A stretch of DNA of 19,805 bases from JAUVZL01 sp965603515 (GTDB lineage Bacteria > Hydrothermota > Tepidihabitantia > SM23-42), in NCBI GenBank assembly GCA_965603515.1, contig CBFDDH010000040.1:1-19805 (forward strand), written 5' to 3'. This document shows positions 15,749-19,805 of the stretch, in pieces. The position numbers were made by a program, and so were the translations under genes. Each line of letters starts with the position of its first letter. The stretch's first letter is position 1. Below the pieces are notes generated by a model. The model was not told the origin of the DNA. It was given only the letters and a program-made list of their open reading frames with translations, and ran no database searches.

Positions 15749-18700
15749 AACCTTGTGTAATTCAATTTATGGAAGTCACAGGTTTTGAAAAAATAAGTAC
15801 TTCATTAGGTCCTGAAGAATACGCCAATGCTATTAAGGATATCTCCAGTGTCTATGATGACGCCACTAAAGTATATGAGGGACATATAGACAAACACGAA
15901 GGAAAGGTCTTCATGGCAACATTTGGAGTCCCAATATCCCATGAAGAGGATCCTGAACGGGCGATAAAATCAGCCCTCCTCATGAATAAAAAAATCAAAG
16001 AATACAATACTAATAACAACACAACTCTTGCAATCAAGGTTGGAATAAATTTAGGAAGGGTTTATGCCGGTGATGTTGGCTCAGACATTAAAAAAGAATA
16101 TACCGTAATGGGAGACGTCGTAAACATCGCGGCGCGTATTATGGAACAAGCCAAGGATTCACAGGTTCTTGTCTGCGAAGAAATCCAGGACATCACCGAA
16201 CCGATGTTTCAATTCTCTGAAGCGATCAATATGGTTCCCCAGGGCAGAATTGAACCGATCAAGGTGTTTGAAGTCCTTGGACAAAAAAGTGGCTTCATAA
16301 AACGCCACGGGATCAAAGGATTAATATCGCCACTTATCGGTCGCGAAAAAGAAATGAAGATTATCAAGGGATACTTGCATAATCTTTTCGAACAAAAAGG
16401 CAATACCATTATCCTATTAGGTGAAGCAGGTATCGGCAAATCGAGAATAATCGAAGAATTATTCGCCTATTCCCTATCAAATGCTCTTGAGCAAGCCAAA
16501 GTCGTAAATTGGTGTAATGGTAAATGCTCGCTCCATAAAGAAACCATATATGAACCACTGATTGAAATTATAAAACAGATATGCACCATCGACAGCGAAG
16601 ACAGCGAAGAAATAATCACGGAAAAACTGATCAAACAAGTTCAGACTCTTGCCAAGGAGCAAATCGATGAAATATACCCTTATCTAGCAAATCTTCTGAA
16701 CATTAAATTGGACGCACGTGATGAGACGAAAATCAAGTACCTTGAGCCAAAAACGCTAAAACTACAGACTCACGTCGCAATAGCGACCTTTGTGAAATAC
16801 TATGCACTGCAAAATCCGTGTGTCTACGTCGTGGATGACCTGTACCTTGCTGATTCTGCGACACTCGAGGCTCTCGAATTCATACTCGACACTAATAAAG
16901 AAGTACCCATGTTGTTTATCCTTGTCTCAAGGCCTGAACGCGAAAAACCATTCTGGAAATTCGTCGAAGATCTGAAAAAACACGATATCCAAGAAATATC
17001 GATAGAGCGCTTGAATAAGGACGAAATAAAACAGATATCAGAGCATCTTTTGAGAATACCTAAACTCCCTTTGCCTTTGCTCAATGATATGGTCACTAAA
17101 TCTGGTGGCAATCCATTCTTCCTCGAGGAAATAATAAAATTACTGATTGCAGAAGGCGTTTTGTTTAAAAAAGGTGCGGAATGGCTAGCTAATGCTGAAG
17201 AGATCGCTTTTTCGATCCCCTATACAATCGAAGCCATTATCCGCCATAGATTTGACACGATGGATACCGCATTACGAGGTACGCTTGAGGAAATGGCGAT
17301 CATAGGAAGGAAATTCTCAAAGAAAACACTAAGGGCATTCAGTGCGCAATGGGAAGACCTCGATGAAATAATCACTGACATAAGCAATCTTGGTTTCATC
17401 TCAACTAATAATAATGAAGACTTCTCCTTTGACCATGCATTGGTACAGGATGTCATTTATTCAAGTATCCCATCGAAAAGGAAAATAGCACTACACACAA
17501 AAGCTGCTGAAACGATTGAAGTACTCTTCAAAGATCGCCTGGTTGAATTCTACGATATTCTATTTGAGCATTTTGTGCAAACTGACAAACATGATAAGAC
17601 AATTAAATACGGATTAAAAGCAGCAGAAAAAGCTCAAAAAGGCTATGCCAATCATGAAGCAATTCTACTATATCTTGGAGTTCTGAAAGAACTAAACGTG
17701 TTGAGCGATATGCAAACCCAAAGAAAAAAAGTGATCAAGGAAATAGGTGAAATCCACAGCCTGATCGGCAAAAACGACGACGCCCTGGATTTCTTTGACA
17801 AGGCTCTGAAAATATGCAACAGCCAAGAAGAAGAGGCAGACATATACACCTCAATCGCCCAGACTTATGCGAATGTTAGTGATTTCGACCGAGCAATTGC
17901 TGCCTACAAGACGGCTTTGGGCAAACTCGGGCTTTCGAGTGATTTCGAACGGGCGCGTATCAATGTCGGCATAGCAAAAATACACTACGAAAAAGGCGAT
18001 TATGAAGAAGCTACAAGGCAACTGGAAGAAGCCCTGATTGTGATTGGTGAATCGACCAATATCGAAGCGCGCGAAATTCAAGCAAAAGTATTTGACCGCT
18101 ACGGTTCAGCCTGTTACAGTCTGGGCAAGAGACAAGAATCTTCCAATTATTACACCAAGGCATTGAAGCTTTATGATATGCTCGATGACATAAACGGACA
18201 GAGTGCGATATACAATAACCTCTGCGACTACTACACTGGTCAAGGTGATTACGTCAGTGCAATAGCCTACCTGCAAAAATCGCTGGAAATAGATATAAAA
18301 ACCGGTAATCTTCTTGGTCAAGCTATTGTCATTTACAATTTTGGTGACACTTACCTGCAACTTGGAGACATACCGCGTGCCGAAGAGAATATCCGGAAAT
18401 CACTCAACCTTTACGACCAGATCAACAATGTTTCCGGCATCGGCTATTGCAATTGGGCACTGGGACTCGGTTGTGTCGAAAGAGAACAATACAAAGAAGC
18501 AGAAGCCTATTTTAACAAAGCACTAGCTATCCTCAATGAAGTTGGGAGCAAGATGTGGCAGGTCAGCGTAATGTTGAGTATCGCCGAACTGTACTATATC
18601 CAGAAAAAATATGAAAAATCCTGGGACCTGAGTGAAAACATCCTCACTATTGCACTGAAAATAAAGGATTACGATGCGATCAATGGCATAAAACTCAACC

Positions 18701-19029
18701 AGGCTAATGTAAGGATTGCCCAAGCACAACAAGACAAGAAGTTTGCTATAACCTTTCTCCAGGAAGCAAGAAAGATCCTGAGTGACCTCCTTGAGACCAT
18801 CAATCAACCGGGGACAAGTAGGGAAACAACCTTTGAGGTTTATTCCGGTTTATGCCGCGTAAGCTACTTGCTGGGTGAACCAGAAAAAACAATGGAATAC
18901 GGCAAAATGGCCAAAGCTAATAGAGATTGGATCTTGAAATTCATAGAAGATAAAGATGTACAGAAGCGATTCTTAAAACGCCGGCCTTTCCGGGTTTTTG
19001 AAAGATTCTGCAAACAAACAAAACTCTAA
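15721..19029 (+). CDS. C2-like class III cyclase domain - STAND ATPase - TPR protein
   Basis: 1102 residues, same architecture as the gene before it. In the cyclase domain (1-160) the metal positions are altered: E18 in QFMEVTGF for the first Asp and K62 in KHEGKVFMATFG for the second. The substrate and transition-state residues are intact: K58, T128 in the adenine-recognition position, and N135/R139 in YTVMGDVVNIAARI. The ATPase (about 205-600) has Walker A GEAGIGKS (234-241), canonical Walker B VYVVDDLYLAD (368-378) and GGNPFFLEEI. TPR repeats fill about 620-1050. The ATG lies inside the end of the upstream gene, with GGAG only 1 nt before it, so expression probably relies on translational coupling. 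Alone it should lack activity for want of metal ligands; paired with its neighbour it could supply the other half of an active site. Confidence 0.93.
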   Translation: MGTSKKSEIKPCVIQFMEVTGFEKISTSLGPEEYANAIKDISSVYDDATKVYEGHIDKHEGKVFMATFGVPISHEEDPERAIKSALLMNKKIKEYNTNNNTTLAIKVGINLGRVYAGDVGSDIKKEYTVMGDVVNIAARIMEQAKDSQVLVCEEIQDITEPMFQFSEAINMVPQGRIEPIKVFEVLGQKSGFIKRHGIKGLISPLIGREKEMKIIKGYLHNLFEQKGNTIILLGEAGIGKSRIIEELFAYSLSNALEQAKVVNWCNGKCSLHKETIYEPLIEIIKQICTIDSEDSEEIITEKLIKQVQTLAKEQIDEIYPYLANLLNIKLDARDETKIKYLEPKTLKLQTHVAIATFVKYYALQNPCVYVVDDLYLADSATLEALEFILDTNKEVPMLFILVSRPEREKPFWKFVEDLKKHDIQEISIERLNKDEIKQISEHLLRIPKLPLPLLNDMVTKSGGNPFFLEEIIKLLIAEGVLFKKGAEWLANAEEIAFSIPYTIEAIIRHRFDTMDTALRGTLEEMAIIGRKFSKKTLRAFSAQWEDLDEIITDISNLGFISTNNNEDFSFDHALVQDVIYSSIPSKRKIALHTKAAETIEVLFKDRLVEFYDILFEHFVQTDKHDKTIKYGLKAAEKAQKGYANHEAILLYLGVLKELNVLSDMQTQRKKVIKEIGEIHSLIGKNDDALDFFDKALKICNSQEEEADIYTSIAQTYANVSDFDRAIAAYKTALGKLGLSSDFERARINVGIAKIHYEKGDYEEATRQLEEALIVIGESTNIEAREIQAKVFDRYGSACYSLGKRQESSNYYTKALKLYDMLDDINGQSAIYNNLCDYYTGQGDYVSAIAYLQKSLEIDIKTGNLLGQAIVIYNFGDTYLQLGDIPRAEENIRKSLNLYDQINNVSGIGYCNWALGLGCVEREQYKEAEAYFNKALAILNEVGSKMWQVSVMLSIAELYYIQKKYEKSWDLSENILTIALKIKDYDAINGIKLNQANVRIAQAQQDKKFAITFLQEARKILSDLLETINQPGTSRETTFEVYSGLCRVSYLLGEPEKTMEYGKMAKANRDWILKFIEDKDVQKRFLKRRPFRVFERFCKQTKL

Positions 19030-19050
19030 TATTCTATTTGAAAAGAAGTA

Positions 19051-19620
19051 ATGGATAAAATCAAAGTAAGACGTAGAATTCTGGAAATACTCTACGAACG
19101 ATTTGTTGAGCATCCGTATAATAGAACAACGCCAAAGGAATTCAAAGAGCAATTGGGCATCAGCCTCAGAGATCTAAACTACAATATAATATACCTTGAA
19201 GACAAATGTCTTATAGAACTGCAAAAACCTCTTGAAGGCAGCCTTTTTGTCGGAGCGCGAATCACGCATAGGGGCATTGACCTTATAGAAGACGAGTACG
19301 AATTTGATATCATGTTTCCCGCTTTCAAAAGAGTATCACCACCGGGCAATGTATTTACTCAGTTCACATTGCTCATAGATACCATAGAAGTTGATGACAG
19401 CATAAACAGTGCTTTGAAAGAACTCATTATAGAAAACATTAAACAAATCCAGAATGAGTTAAAAAAGATAGAACCGAGTTATGCAGTGGTAAAGAAATCC
19501 TTAGTTAAAGTCAAAGAGAGAAATTATGATATCGGTGAGAAACTCCAAGCCATTCTAACAAACCCCTCCATCAGCAAAATCCTCGCTGATTCAGCAAGAA
19601 AAGAACTGGATGACCTTTGA
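19051..19620 (+). CDS. Winged-helix domain protein with helical C-terminal region
   Basis: 189 residues, not assigned to a named family. The N-terminal 80 or so residues look like a winged helix: RRRILEILYERFVEHPYN, a recognition-helix-like GISLRDLNYNIIYLEDKCLI, and a wing ending in ARITHRGIDLIEDEY. The C-terminal part (about 112-189) is mostly helical and charged (NIKQIQNELKKIEPSY, ILADSARKELDD) and may mediate dimerisation. There is no signal peptide or membrane segment. It begins 21 nt after the second cyclase gene, with AAAAGAAG upstream of its ATG, so it is probably in the same operon. DNA binding is plausible; a role as output or partner of the cyclase pair is inference from position. 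Confidence 0.75.
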   Translation: MDKIKVRRRILEILYERFVEHPYNRTTPKEFKEQLGISLRDLNYNIIYLEDKCLIELQKPLEGSLFVGARITHRGIDLIEDEYEFDIMFPAFKRVSPPGNVFTQFTLLIDTIEVDDSINSALKELIIENIKQIQNELKKIEPSYAVVKKSLVKVKERNYDIGEKLQAILTNPSISKILADSARKELDDL

Positions 19621-19660
19621 AAACTGCCTACTGCTAGATTTCCAGATTATTGAATAAAGC

Positions 19661-19718
19661 AGTAATTAGGTAACTAAGTAAAACAGTTATTGAGTTACTA
19701 AGTTATTAAGTAATTGAG
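19661..19718. repeat. Octamer tandem repeat, seven units
   Basis: Seven consecutive 8-bp units with consensus AGTWAYTR: AGTAATTA, GGTAACTA, AGTAAAAC, AGTTATTG, AGTTACTA, AGTTATTA, AGTAATTG, then AG. It starts 40 bp after the winged-helix gene, in non-coding DNA. A looser inverted repeat (TACTGCT 19629-19635, AGCAGTA 19658-19664) sits between the gene and the array. Confidence 0.65.
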
Positions 19719-19752
19719 CGCCTTACGCTCTACGCCCTACTCCTTACGCTTT

Positions 19753-19801
19753 TGTAGTCGCCCGATTCATCGGGCATTGTCTGATAAATCAGACAACTAC
19801 A
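19753..19801. repeat. Two-hairpin (cruciform-like) intergenic element
   Basis: An outer stem TGTAGT (19753-19758)/ACTACA (19796-19801) encloses two perfect hairpins: GCCCGAT-TC-ATCGGGC (19760-19775) and TTGTCTGAT-AA-ATCAGACAA (19777-19796). A smaller hairpin GAGCG-CCTTA-CGCTC lies upstream at 19716-19730. This resembles a dispersed palindromic (REP/BIME-like) element; copy number cannot be judged from one window. Confidence 0.6.
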
Positions 19802-19805
19802 GCGC

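Noticed and set aside
19661..19718. CRISPR array
   Set aside because: Units are 8 bp, adjacent without spacers, and no cas genes are present.
19753..19801. A tRNA gene suggested by the cloverleaf-like fold
   Set aside because: Only 49 bases long, two arms with 2-nt loops, no anticodon loop and no T-loop sequence.

Overview
The window looks like part of a diderm bacterium with AT-leaning DNA. It has a lipoprotein-sorting transporter (LolCDE type), large secreted proteins with Big_5-type Ig domains and calcium-loop repeats, a FlgD-like C-terminal domain on a secreted protein, and McsA/McsB. This mix fits a poorly cultivated lineage such as candidate division WOR-3/Stahlbacteria or a relative in the FCB neighbourhood. 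That placement is inference from gene content only.

Layout. (1) 1-3692, minus: the N-terminal 1230 residues of a giant secreted protein with a signal peptide, an Ig domain, seven FG-GAP/VCBS repeats and more Ig-like modules. It is cut by the window edge. (2) 3693-3893: a divergent promoter region with two perfect TTGACA/TATAAT promoters. (3) 3894-6621, plus: a DUF4438 protein, a SplB-like radical SAM protein and a small secreted protein. (4) 6699-12372, minus: a tight run lysS > lolC/E permease > lolD > mcsA > mcsB, with a metallo-beta-lactamase-fold hydrolase behind it. The first five genes overlap each other, and the permease appears to start at an AUA codon. (5) 12373-12649: a divergent regulatory region in which both genes look leaderless. 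(6) 12650-19620, plus: two very large, overlapping cyclase-ATPase-TPR genes and a winged-helix protein. (7) 19621-19805: non-coding, with an octamer tandem repeat and a two-hairpin element.

The most interesting part is region 6. Both large proteins start with a class III nucleotidyl cyclase domain, and both domains are broken in complementary ways. The first keeps the two metal-binding aspartates (D13, D57) but has lost the transition-state Asn and Arg (now D118 and Q122). The second has lost the metal aspartates (E18, K62) but keeps the substrate lysine (K58), N135 and R139. Class III active sites form at the dimer interface, with metal residues from one chain and transition-state residues from the other. 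A heterodimer of these two neighbours would therefore rebuild one complete site, as in the C1/C2 halves of mammalian adenylyl cyclase. Their ATPase modules also differ: the first has a degenerate Walker B, the second a canonical one. The overlapping genes and the trailing winged-helix gene suggest one co-produced signalling complex.

The lysS-lol-mcs run joins translation, lipoprotein export and protein-arginine phosphorylation in one transcriptional unit. No ctsR or clpC is seen beside mcsAB here.
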